Positions 47,001 to 54,328 of a stretch of DNA of 64,000 bases are shown here, in pieces. Each line of letters opens with the position of its first letter. Position 1 is the first letter of the stretch. Both the position numbers and the translations under genes were made by a program. The notes beneath the pieces were generated by a model. That model ran no database searches. It worked only from the letters and a program-made list of their open reading frames with translations, and was not told the origin of the DNA. Source of the DNA: an uncultured Bacteroidales bacterium (GTDB lineage Bacteria; Bacteroidota; Bacteroidia; Bacteroidales; UBA932); assembly GCA_944322585.1 (NCBI GenBank), contig CALUPB010000002.1:130729-194728 (forward strand), read 5' to 3'.

Positions 47001-47262
47001 GCTGATACTTACTCCTTATGTAGACCTGTCGATGTTCGACTGGATGGAAGACAGCGGTTTCCGGGGCAATCTGTTCTCAGCCGGCGCTTCATTTACCATT
47101 GATTTCGAAAGGCTTTTCTGGCTCCGTTTCCCGTTCTCTGTCGGAATTACCTATTCCTACAGCGGCGGCACGGCATTCGACACCCTCCTGTCAGCAGTCC
47201 GTGCCGACGGTGCAGGTTTCGGACACCATTACGTCGGTCCTGTCTTCAGCGTCGATTTCTGA
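44047..47262 (+). CDS. Large exported protein: HEQRH metallopeptidase, propeller and outer-membrane barrel
   Basis: A 1071-residue protein with signal peptide to SRAQ. The N-terminal part has DMLAIHEQRHVSQMQ, a zincin HExxH motif, and FLEGDAVIAETAL downstream with a possible third ligand Glu. The middle (residues ~315-600) has WD40/TolB-like blades (LFNPSVSEDGTLLAVTEY, CFTYSPDGDTLYYSLKQYEG). The last ~400 residues are rich in alternating aromatic strands and end in HHYVGPVFSVDF, the Phe-terminated end of an outer-membrane barrel. This order suggests a surface or periplasmic protease anchored by its own barrel. Substrate unknown. Confidence 0.75.
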   Translation: MRRTLILAILLSVPFISRAQFYTTGDDPASVKWYRTDTETYKIIYPEGLDSLAGEYARALERYKFAVGRSAGYTPGEWTCGRIPVILHAFNAQSNGSVAWAPKRMDLFTSPQPYGSEPMPWTDMLAIHEQRHVSQMQAGLSGVFRPFGWIFGEMFNGLVAGIYPSTAFLEGDAVIAETALSRSGRGRTGDFLNYYMIAFDRGDFRSWNRWRFGSQRYYAPDHYAAGYFLLSGIRYVYDVPDFTAQYFHHIARRPYDFNAFRNTVRKTTGKRPKEAYREIVDTMSRIWAAEIRARGPFIGHSPFVKTPSRYTEYSRNTAIGPYVWSVRTGLTEPASLVRTGKSGDTRRMRAFSSEAGRFAGSPASGKIYWSETIPDARWSHRINSSIRYYDTATGRTVTLSRKGRLFNPSVSEDGTLLAVTEYKDDGRSVLRIMDASDGTLLAGIAAPDSLQLVESVWMDGVRIYVTGISAGGYGIYSIVIPDCCDGSVPAEWEVVLPPQPVKILNLDRHGYRLTFTSDRTGVSEFYHLDPVSGKLTQKTSTRYGADCFTYSPDGDTLYYSLKQYEGNIVVKTPSDSLMDRIVDFNDIHRYPVAEKLSEQELELAQNPFSISGKARYEFLNIPDRTGKDRKAGTLSRTDIRPDTTGNPTVMTGSKAAAGTPRRYRKFPNLFKIHSWAPVYFNIDRLRSFSFDHMYQAISLGAAGVSQNELGTAITQFGYSAHKDPYNSGKWRHSGHLSFSYTGWYPVIEASVDFNDRAARQSLFMIQNFRGIPQYMSGGSYATERPYVTGSLTMYIPFNFSRGGWSTGLVPQISYSISNDYVRTGYHIFNRPSGNIDNLLIAATPGMNVPLQTMSLSLRAYTMRPTAPSGVYPRWGIGVEAGAMARPWLEHYYSPMTYGYLYGYAPGIIPQHGIHFTALGQSVLNSRSVFASPAVNTLPQGLSHSSPLTSIASAYSSRSLRLSLDYAIPIYIGDISVFGPFMYLKRLILTPYVDLSMFDWMEDSGFRGNLFSAGASFTIDFERLFWLRFPFSVGITYSYSGGTAFDTLLSAVRADGAGFGHHYVGPVFSVDF

Positions 47263-47279
47263 TTGAAGCCGGCTTCCTT

Positions 47280-48560
47280 TTAAAGCGCAGCGAACCAAGG
47301 CTTCACAAGACCGAAGATGATATAGGCCACGACCAATGTCACTACGATATTGAATGTCTGGGCGATAAGGAAAGTATAGAGCGGCCTCCGGTTCTCCTTG
47401 CCGAAAATATCCTTGAACCGGGTCTCAAGCCCGATACACACGAAAGCGATACTGAAAAGGGTGTTCTGGAAGCCTTTGGTAATGCCCTTAACCTCACTTA
47501 CCATATCCTTGTCGAATACTGCTATCAGACTGAATGCCAGGGAAGCAAGGATAAATCCTACCACGAACTTCGGGAACCTGTCCCAAATGACCCTTGCCGA
47601 AGGCTTCTCTTCCGCAGCCTTACCCTGCCTCGTCCACATCAGAGATATGATGAAAGCCGCCAGACCGAGCAGAACATTCTGGGAAGATTTGACTATTATG
47701 GCAGTATTCGCAGCCGTAGTCGCAGCATCCGGATTGCCTCCCGTCACATCCCTGACCATGGAACCGGCTGCCCCTACGGCACCTGTAGTGTCTATGGTCC
47801 CTCCGATCCATGCTCCAGCCACTTCCGGACCCAGGCCTATAAGATTGGCAATCCACGGAAGGAGATACATCATCGGCACGGCCACTATGAGAACCAGCGA
47901 AACCACATATGACAACTTTTTGTTGTCACCGTGAATAACTCCGCATGTCGCGATTGCCGCCGACACTCCGCAAATGGACACGGCCGAAGAAAGCATCGTA
48001 CCCATCTCCGGATCGACCTTCATCTTCCTTGCTACCCAGAAAGAAAAATACCACACTGAAAATACTACAATCAGCGACTGCGCGAGACCGTAGGCTCCCG
48101 ACTTCATCACCTCACCGATCAGGATGGTCGAACCGAGGCAGATAATGCCGATTTTAATGTAGAATTCGCTCTGCACCGCCGACTTGAGCCACTCCGGCAC
48201 CTTGAAACAGTTGCTGATGAGCAGTCCGAGTATTACGGCGAAGAATACCGACTCGAACCCGTAATCCTTTACAACAGGGATATTTGCAATCAGCTGGGCG
48301 CACAGGGTAAGGGCGAATATCACTAAAAGCGACGGGAAAATCCATTTGAGAGGCCGTCCGAGCACGGCGGATGTGACAAGTGTCAGCACTAAAACGAAGA
48401 GGAACATATACCCCGCTGACAACCAGTCTGCTCCGGAAGTCAGAGTCTTAGGCATAGAAGGCATCCAGTCAGGGAAAATACACGCCAGAGCCAGGATTAC
48501 CGCTCCGGCAAAGACAATTATCCAGTCCTCTGAAGAGAACTGTTTGAGCCATGTTTTCAT
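47280..48560 (-). CDS. YeiH-family (UPF0324) putative anion/sulfate exporter
   Basis: A 426-residue membrane protein with about ten to twelve helices. SAVSICGVSAAIATCGVI, WIGGTIDTTGAVGAAGSMV and VKSSQNVLLGLAAFIISL match the YeiH family. Function is not firmly set; members are called putative sulfate exporters. It converges with the metallopeptidase gene, 17 bases apart, with no hairpin seen in the gap. Confidence 0.9.
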   Translation of the reverse strand: MKTWLKQFSSEDWIIVFAGAVILALACIFPDWMPSMPKTLTSGADWLSAGYMFLFVLVLTLVTSAVLGRPLKWIFPSLLVIFALTLCAQLIANIPVVKDYGFESVFFAVILGLLISNCFKVPEWLKSAVQSEFYIKIGIICLGSTILIGEVMKSGAYGLAQSLIVVFSVWYFSFWVARKMKVDPEMGTMLSSAVSICGVSAAIATCGVIHGDNKKLSYVVSLVLIVAVPMMYLLPWIANLIGLGPEVAGAWIGGTIDTTGAVGAAGSMVRDVTGGNPDAATTAANTAIIVKSSQNVLLGLAAFIISLMWTRQGKAAEEKPSARVIWDRFPKFVVGFILASLAFSLIAVFDKDMVSEVKGITKGFQNTLFSIAFVCIGLETRFKDIFGKENRRPLYTFLIAQTFNIVVTLVVAYIIFGLVKPWFAAL

Positions 48561-48655
48561 GTTCTAAAAAATCAGGTTTGGTCCAGTACATTCCGCAATC
48601 CGCCTACGCAGACGCGGGAACCGCAAAGATAGGGGCTATTCCCTGTAATTGCAAA

Positions 48656-49156
48656 TCATGCCAGCCGGAAAATGTCGGAAACATGGACGAATCCCCTGTG
48701 CATGAAAAATTCATGTGCCGCCGTATTGTTCTTCCCCGATTCGAGATAGACATCGCCGATACCCCGTCCGCGAAGCCATTCGAGTGCCGTTTCAAGAAGG
48801 CGGCTGCCGGTACCGGCCCCTCTCGATGATTCATCCACAAGGACATCGCAGATGACTCCGAACGGCTTTGCCCCGTCTTCCGTTATTTCCGTCACACAGA
48901 AGCCGGTGATTTTCCCGCCTTCCTCCGCGACGAATATTTCAGCATCCGGAGATGAGAATTTTCCCGATATGTATTTCATCCAGTACCGTTCTCCGTCCGG
49001 AGACGGCCCGGCCTCGGTCTTCCCGCCGGAAACCTTCATGTCAGCCACCCCCATCTGCAGTTCTCCGTGGGAAATGTATTCCCTATGTGCCGAAATATGC
49101 GACCAGAACATGTCTTTCAATGTCATGAGATCATCGGCAGATGCAGTCCTTATCAT
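48656..49156 (-). CDS. GNAT family N-acetyltransferase
   Basis: A 166-residue protein. The acetyl-CoA loop is present as CDVLVDESSRGAGTGSRLLE (R-G-x-G-x-G pattern), with the later strand VYLESGKNNTAAHEFFMHRG. The start overlaps the stop of the gene at 49153 by 4 bases, so the two are translationally coupled. Substrate unknown. Confidence 0.85.
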   Translation of the reverse strand: MIRTASADDLMTLKDMFWSHISAHREYISHGELQMGVADMKVSGGKTEAGPSPDGERYWMKYISGKFSSPDAEIFVAEEGGKITGFCVTEITEDGAKPFGVICDVLVDESSRGAGTGSRLLETALEWLRGRGIGDVYLESGKNNTAAHEFFMHRGFVHVSDIFRLA

Positions 49157-50784
49157 CTTTCAAACAGTTTTTTAGTCTTTTCCATCAGGTGCCTTATCGC
49201 ATTGACAAGTACAAGCAGGATAGCGAAGAACGCCAGGGCAGCGACAAACCACACCATCACGGCAGCCGTCCTGTTGGAAGTCAGTCCGATATATTCGACG
49301 AACGGCAGGGAGACATCCTGGAAAAGGATTTCAAATGTGGAGACTACGGAAATGATCGCCAGAATGAAATTCAGTACGAAATCGGACTTGACGGACTTGT
49401 AGTCGCTTATGTTGTGAAGGCTGCTGTCGACCATATCCATCAGTTTTATCAGTTTCTTCTGATCCTCCTCTATGTCGAGACGTCTTGTCGTCCTGTCGAA
49501 CATCACTTTGTGCGACATGAATTTGGAATACTTGACCACATTCAGCTGCAGGACCATTCTCGAAAGACGCATACCCAGTTCGGCATTGGATGCTATGAGT
49601 TCCGAAGACGACAGGTTACCTGCATTGAGAGTGGCGTCCACAAGCCGGTCGTTGGCACAGGCGATAACATACTTCTTCGCAAGTACCATCTCCAGAATAA
49701 ACAGATATTCGGGCCACGAGACATGGTAGTCGGCCCTCTCTTCGAGATGTTCCGCCCAGTCTACCGGAGAATCCGCTCCCCTTCTGCCGTAGGTCCCTAT
49801 CACCACACATACATTCTGGTTCACGAGGACAAGGTCATCCGTATCTATGGCTATGTTGCCGCCGCATACCTCATCGTAAGCCTCTATGTCTCTGTACGGC
49901 CATTCCTCCGGATACAGGGTCATGAGGCCGATGAGCTCTTCCTTATGGCACTCCTTGATATGACGGATTATCTGTGCCTCGTCCAAAGGTTCGGAGCGGC
50001 CAATGCCAAAGAGGTCTCCGCCGTTTCCGTCGGGATGGCTTACGTTTTCCCAGATATCCACCATGGCATAATGGAAGTCCATATATGAATTGTCCGAAGC
50101 CGTTGCGGATTTCTTCCTGTCAAGACGGCGCTCTTCCCTGGAAATACCGTCGACATATGATGTGCAGTGCTTCTTTATGAACTTCTTGTAACGGACACTC
50201 AGCTCGTCGAATACACGGCTGCACCCCACAAGGTCGAGCGGTCCTGTTTCCTCTGGACTCCGGACATTCCCGTCGGCGTCTATTCCGAGTCCCGTAATCC
50301 TGAAATCCTTGATTTCAAGATTGATATTGGTCTCCTCCTCCCCTTCGTTACGGCTCCAGTGCTCCGCACTCAGATGCGCCGACAGCAGGGCGATGATATG
50401 GTCGGTGGATGCAGGCACGGACAGGCTGCATATGTTGCCGTCAAAAACGAAGCGGTAGGTCAACGACACTATATATCCGAAAAGCACGAGCATCTCCACA
50501 TACACATGACCCTTCATCTCCTCACGGTACGGTTCCTCCAATATCAGGGAAAAGTCGAATCCTTCGAGCCTGTACCTTCTGATATTATCCCTGTCCTTGT
50601 CGTCCATCACGAATATGAGATGGTCTATACTCTTCTTGACGACTTTGCTTACCATACTGAAAGACAGGGCTTTCTCTTCAGAGAATTCCTTGACCCTGCC
50701 TAAAGAGAACATCTGGATCAGCACTATCGAGAAGCCGGGATAACGAAGGCCGTAACCGGCTTTCATACAGGTATTCATATCCAT
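49153..50784 (-). CDS. Unrecognised protein with two C-terminal membrane helices
   Basis: A 543-residue protein that I do not recognise. The first ~450 residues are soluble, with no signal peptide and no clear catalytic motif. A helical region (SHKVMFDRTTRRLDIEEDQK, MDMVDSSLHNISDYKSV) leads to two hydrophobic helices (FVLNFILAIISVVSTFEILF and TAAVMVWFVAALAFFAILLV) and a basic tail. The layout recalls CorA-like or DUF155-like proteins anchored by a C-terminal hairpin, but no GMN motif is seen. It has a good promoter at 50825-50857 and is coupled to a GNAT gene. Confidence 0.7.
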   Translation of the reverse strand: MDMNTCMKAGYGLRYPGFSIVLIQMFSLGRVKEFSEEKALSFSMVSKVVKKSIDHLIFVMDDKDRDNIRRYRLEGFDFSLILEEPYREEMKGHVYVEMLVLFGYIVSLTYRFVFDGNICSLSVPASTDHIIALLSAHLSAEHWSRNEGEEETNINLEIKDFRITGLGIDADGNVRSPEETGPLDLVGCSRVFDELSVRYKKFIKKHCTSYVDGISREERRLDRKKSATASDNSYMDFHYAMVDIWENVSHPDGNGGDLFGIGRSEPLDEAQIIRHIKECHKEELIGLMTLYPEEWPYRDIEAYDEVCGGNIAIDTDDLVLVNQNVCVVIGTYGRRGADSPVDWAEHLEERADYHVSWPEYLFILEMVLAKKYVIACANDRLVDATLNAGNLSSSELIASNAELGMRLSRMVLQLNVVKYSKFMSHKVMFDRTTRRLDIEEDQKKLIKLMDMVDSSLHNISDYKSVKSDFVLNFILAIISVVSTFEILFQDVSLPFVEYIGLTSNRTAAVMVWFVAALAFFAILLVLVNAIRHLMEKTKKLFER

Positions 50785-50824
50785 TGGATTTATCGGTTGC
50801 CGTTGTCTGCGGATTGTCCGGTTA

Positions 50825-50857
50825 CAAACTTACATATAAATTCCGATTATTTTGCAA
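50825..50857 (-). promoter_or_regulatory. Bacteroidetes-type promoter for the 49153/GNAT operon
   Basis: On the minus strand TTG (50855-50857) and TAAGTTTG (50825-50832) are 22 bases apart, close to the -33/-7 arrangement of Bacteroidetes sigma factor promoters. The leader before the ATG at 50784 would be about 35 bases. The rest of 50858-51043 shows no gene. Confidence 0.6.
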
Positions 50858-51043
50858 TTTCCGCAGTTCTTCTCTGTGTCTTCTCCGTGTGATGCCCGCC
50901 TTATAAGCCCTGTCATATAAAACGGCAGGAATGTACCGGCCCTTCTTTTTTCAGTCAGACAGCTGTTGCTATCCTTTTCAAAAGAAAGACCGGCCAGGAA
51001 AACATGACAATGAGAGTCAGAGGTAACTTTGCGGATAAGCATT

Positions 51044-51051
51044 TATTTTTG
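51044..51051 (+). promoter_or_regulatory. Candidate -7 promoter element for CpXC protein
   Basis: TATTTTTG matches TAnnTTTG, 56 bases before the ATG at 51107. The nearest TTTG upstream (51028) is too close for a normal -33. Confidence 0.4.
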
Positions 51052-51106
51052 TAATTTCGTCCCCGGTGTCCGTCACAGTGATCGGGCTCCATTAATACAT
51101 ACAGAC

Positions 51107-51766
51107 ATGTCGATAATCAATGATGGAAGAGCCGTCTGCACGAAATGCGGACAGGACAATATAATCAAAGTCTATAAAAGCATCAATGTCGCTGACAGTC
51201 CGGACCTAAAGGACAAGGTAAAGGACGGGTCGCTGTTCCTGTGGGAATGCCCTCACTGCGGACAGGTCAACCTCGCCAAATATGACACGCTCTATCATGA
51301 CCCGGCAAGGAAACTGATGGTCTGGATGGTGCAGGATGACAACATTTCCGAAACACAGATGCAGGCCATCGCCAACCATACCCGGGCAATGGGGGGATAC
51401 ACCCTGAGGCTCGTGGACAATATGGGCGGGCTTATGGAAAAAGTGCTCATAAACGACGCCGGACTCGACGACGTCGTAATAGAGATGTGCAAGTTCGTCA
51501 CGAAGATGGAGATGGCCGGGAAAATGGAAAAATCCGCCGCCGCGACGTTCATGGGTACACCTTTCCATTTCTACAGGATACGCGGGGAAGGGGATGACAG
51601 GCTCATCACATTCATGTACCCTTCGGACGGGACAATGAAAGGAGTGGACATAGGATACAATGTCTATGAAGACTGTACGGGAATCGTGGAGAGGAATCCG
51701 CATATAAAACCAGGAAGCGGATTCGAGAGAATCGACGCTTCCTGGCTCAACTCTATAATGAAATAG
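51107..51766 (+). CDS. CpXC-domain zinc-ribbon protein
   Basis: A 219-residue protein from the ATG at 51107; an upstream in-frame start at 51029 would run through the candidate promoter. Two CxxC pairs (AVCTKCGQ and WECPHCGQVNLAKYD) mark a zinc ribbon of the CpXC type (PF14353). The rest is a soluble domain ending DASWLNSIMK. Function unknown. It is alone on its strand and followed by dispersed repeat DNA. Confidence 0.8.
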   Translation: MSIINDGRAVCTKCGQDNIIKVYKSINVADSPDLKDKVKDGSLFLWECPHCGQVNLAKYDTLYHDPARKLMVWMVQDDNISETQMQAIANHTRAMGGYTLRLVDNMGGLMEKVLINDAGLDDVVIEMCKFVTKMEMAGKMEKSAAATFMGTPFHFYRIRGEGDDRLITFMYPSDGTMKGVDIGYNVYEDCTGIVERNPHIKPGSGFERIDASWLNSIMK

Positions 51767-51778
51767 CCTTTCCTCCGG

Positions 51779-51975
51779 TTTCGCAAGTCCATAATTGCAC
51801 GGCATTCGTGGTTTTGTGCAGTTTGCGAAAGTCAAGATCTTCCCCTTTTCCCGGATCTATCGCCGGACCAAGCCGGGGAGGGAGCAACTAAGAAAGGCTT
51901 TCAAGGCTCGCGACGAAAAAACGCAGTGCACTGTCGTGCATGAGGAATTTCGCATCAAGCGTAACCTTCGAGTCT
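51779..51975 (+). repeat. Dispersed repeat element, copy A
   Basis: TTTCGCAA (51779-51786) and TTGCGAAA (51823-51830) form an 8-bp inverted repeat. Bases 51896-51965 are clearly similar to the minus strand of 55400-55470, inside the endonuclease gene, with shared runs such as GGCTTTCAAGGCT and ACTGTCGT. Both encode CTVVHE in one frame (CTVVHEEFRIKRN here, CTVVHEGFLTKHN there). It ends at TCGAGTC, next to the galK stop. A frame at 51795-52085 covers it but runs into galK, so I do not call a gene. Confidence 0.7.
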
Positions 51976-51976
51976 T

Positions 51977-53113
51977 TTATTCCAGCTTGCGGGCACCGTC
52001 GCTGATGACCACCTCTATGATCTTCGGTTCATGTCCGAACTTAGCCTTGAACTCACTGACGGCAGTCGCGATGAATTTGTCATAAAGATCCTCTTTCACG
52101 AGGTTGATGGTACAGCCTCCGAAACCGCCGCCCATTATACGACATCCTGTCACGCCGCATTTCTCTGCGGTTTCGGCAAGGAAATCAAGCTCCTCGCAGG
52201 ACACCTCATAGTCCTTGGACAGCCCCCAGTGAGTCTCATACATCCTCTTTCCGACTGTCTCGTAGTCGCCTTTGGCAAGAGCGTCGCACACATCGAGGAC
52301 ACGTTTCTCCTCCCCGATTACATAATGCGCCCTCTTGTAGTCCTCTTCCGATATCTTATCCTTGACAGCATCGAGCTGTTCCATTGTGGCCCCGCGCAGG
52401 AACTCCTGGCCGAGAGCCTTTGCGACCCTCTCGCATGATGCCCTGCGGTCATTGTAAGGAGAGCCGACCAGTTCATGTTTTACACAGGAATTCACCAGTA
52501 CGAGCCTGTATCCGTGCTGACCCGGGTCGAACGGAAAATATTCATATTCCAAAGAACGGCAGTCGAGACGGATGAGATTGCCTTTCTTGCCGAAAACCGA
52601 TGCGAACTGGTCCATGATACCGCAGTTCACCCCGCAATAGTTATGCTCCGTAGCCTGGCCTATCTTGGCAAGTTCGAACTTGTCTATGCCGAGACCGAAC
52701 AGGCTGTTCAGGGCAAATGCGAATGTGCTTTCAAGTGCGGCTGAAGACGACATCCCGGCACCGAGAGGGACATCCCCTGCAAATACGGTGTTGAATCCTG
52801 CGATTTTGCCGCCTCTCTTGATGGTTTCGCGGCATACTCCGAAGATATACCGGGCCCAGCTCTGTGCCGGAAGATCTTCCTCATTCAGCCCGAATTCACA
52901 GTATTCATCGAGATCGAGGGCATATGCGCAGACCTTGTCCGTTCCGTTGAGTTTGATTTCAGCCATTATAACCTTGTCCACGGCACCCGGAAACACGAAT
53001 CCTCCGTTATAGTCCGTATGTTCACCGATAAGGTTGATCCTTCCTGCCGAAGCGAAGAATTCGCCTTCCTCGCCGAAGAGTGTCCTGAATTTCTCTGCTA
53101 TTCTTTCTTTCAT
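51977..53113 (-). CDS. galK: Galactokinase
   Basis: A 378-residue GHMP kinase that phosphorylates galactose at C1 in the Leloir pathway. The galactokinase signature GRINLIGEHTDYNGGFVFP is near residue 22. The ATP loop DVPLGAGMSSSAALESTFAF and the C-terminal TGCRIMGGGFGGCTINLV are intact. Length is typical. It has a clear promoter at 53231-53261 and a leader of about 110 bases. Confidence 0.96.
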   Translation of the reverse strand: MKERIAEKFRTLFGEEGEFFASAGRINLIGEHTDYNGGFVFPGAVDKVIMAEIKLNGTDKVCAYALDLDEYCEFGLNEEDLPAQSWARYIFGVCRETIKRGGKIAGFNTVFAGDVPLGAGMSSSAALESTFAFALNSLFGLGIDKFELAKIGQATEHNYCGVNCGIMDQFASVFGKKGNLIRLDCRSLEYEYFPFDPGQHGYRLVLVNSCVKHELVGSPYNDRRASCERVAKALGQEFLRGATMEQLDAVKDKISEEDYKRAHYVIGEEKRVLDVCDALAKGDYETVGKRMYETHWGLSKDYEVSCEELDFLAETAEKCGVTGCRIMGGGFGGCTINLVKEDLYDKFIATAVSEFKAKFGHEPKIIEVVISDGARKLE

Positions 53114-53230
53114 ATCTACAGTTATTAGTTATTGGTCTTCTTTTGTCTTTTGGTTCCAGGTTCTGTCTTTGATCCCGGGTCCCGGCTTTGGCCCCTGTTT
53201 CCGCTTTTGGTCATAAAACCCAAAATCATT

Positions 53231-53261
53231 CAAAGGTATTGAATTTTCTCCGACATTCCAA
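53231..53261 (-). promoter_or_regulatory. Bacteroidetes-type promoter for galK
   Basis: On the minus strand TTG (53259-53261) and TACCTTTG (53231-53238) are 20 bases apart, matching the -33/-7 spacing of Bacteroidetes promoters. It is the best promoter candidate in the 1.2-kb gap. Confidence 0.65.
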
Positions 53262-53307
53262 TTTTTTTGTTTGCATCCCCACTCCCCTCCAGCAAACAGC
53301 CCAGCAA

Positions 53308-53371
53308 CCTTCAGCACCATCCGGCAAATATCCCAGCGGCCTTCAGCACCATCCGGCAAATATCCCAGCGG
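53308..53371. repeat. 32-bp tandem direct repeat
   Basis: Two exact copies (53308-53339 and 53340-53371) starting CCTTCAGCACCATCCGGCAA and ending TCCCAGCGG. Partial degenerate copies flank them (CCTCCAGCA at about 53286 and 53372). Exact identity points to recent slippage or duplication. Confidence 0.85.
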
Positions 53372-53931
53372 CCTCCAGCATCCTACCATCCTCAGCTCGC
53401 ATCAACGGCACACCCTACAGCAAGCAACCCCACATCGGCATTCTCACACCTTACAATATCCCTGCTACCTGCGATCAGTACTCTCGCATTCTCACATCCT
53501 ACACCTATCATCCTTGCTCTTTCAGCATCATATACCCGGTATCCTCACACCCCCTCATCCCACACTCGATAGATCCAGCCCTGCATCGCATCACCTCGTA
53601 TCGGCAGCACATCCAACACCCAGTTGAGCCAGCCTCATCTTGACGCGCATCCGGCATCATCGCTTCGGCATAGTCACTTCCTCTCAACAGCATCCTTATA
53701 ACATTTTCACAACAGCTGAGATGCATTATACTGCAATTTCCGGGATCTACACTGTCACCCGTCAGTCCAAGTCTCATTGCGACCTCTGCTACGCATATCC
53801 GCCTCACATTCCGGACATATGCACAGTCTTCTGCCGGTTCATGCTCCTCTCGGCCACTCCCGATTGCACATATACCCGCTTTTCACCTCCAAATCATGTC
53901 ACAATGACCGGCCATCGGAGAAGTCTCTGAA

Positions 53932-54283
53932 GAGGGGCAGGTGCGCCAGGTCTGTCAAAAACTCGCAGACCTGGAACGGAGAGAGGCCACGGAAGCAGCT
54001 CTACGAGGGGCAAGCGTGCCAGGTCTGTCAAAACTCCGCAGACCTGGAACGGGGACCGGCCACGGAAGCAGCTCTACGAGGGGCAGGTGTGCCAGGTCTG
54101 TCAAAACTCCGCAGACCTGGAACGGAGAGAGGCCACGGAAGCAGCTCTACGAGGGGCAGGTGTGCCAGGTCTGTCAAAAACTCGCAGACCTGGAACAGAG
54201 AGAGGCCACGGAAGCAGCTCTACGAGGGGCAGGTGCGCCAGGTCTGTCAAAACTCCGCAAACCTGGAACGGGGACCGGCACAG
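53932..54283. repeat. Five 73-bp tandem repeats, each with a hairpin
   Basis: Units start at 53932, 54005, 54078, 54151 and 54224, each beginning GAGGGGCA; the fifth is diverged and truncated after ACCGGCA. Each of the first four contains CCAGGTCTG and CAGACCTGG, a perfect 9-bp inverted repeat around 11 bases; the fifth has one mismatch. Units differ in a few shared positions (AAAACTCCG or AAAAACTCG, GAGAGAGG or GGGACCGG), so there are mixed subtypes. The period is not a multiple of 3, so the frames that cross it change phase and are not coding. Confidence 0.9.
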
Positions 54284-54328
54284 TAAAAGGCTCCTGTAAG
54301 GAGACAGCGGTGAATATACCTTGGGAAA

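Larger units (their letters stand above)
53114..54328. other. 1.2-kb gene-free repetitive region
   Basis: I see no gene between galK and the endonuclease. Bases 53270-53930 are C-rich on the plus strand with many CATC/CACC/CAGC words. Several open frames cross it on both strands in different phases without any domain, signal peptide or ribosome site. It holds the galK promoter, a 32-bp direct repeat (53308-53371) and five 73-bp tandem units (53932-54283). Confidence 0.65.

Noticed and set aside
51795-52085. 96-codon frame covering repeat copy A
   Set aside because: It overlaps the 3' end of galK on the other strand and looks like repeat DNA rather than a gene, though the CTVVHE frame is noted.
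53188-53807. Overlapping frames of 60-150 codons in the C-rich tract
   Set aside because: They occur in several phases and both strands because the tract has few stop words; no start context or domain supports any.
53932-54283. CRISPR array
   Set aside because: The repeated unit is 73 bp with no variable spacers; the whole unit is conserved, and no cas genes are near.
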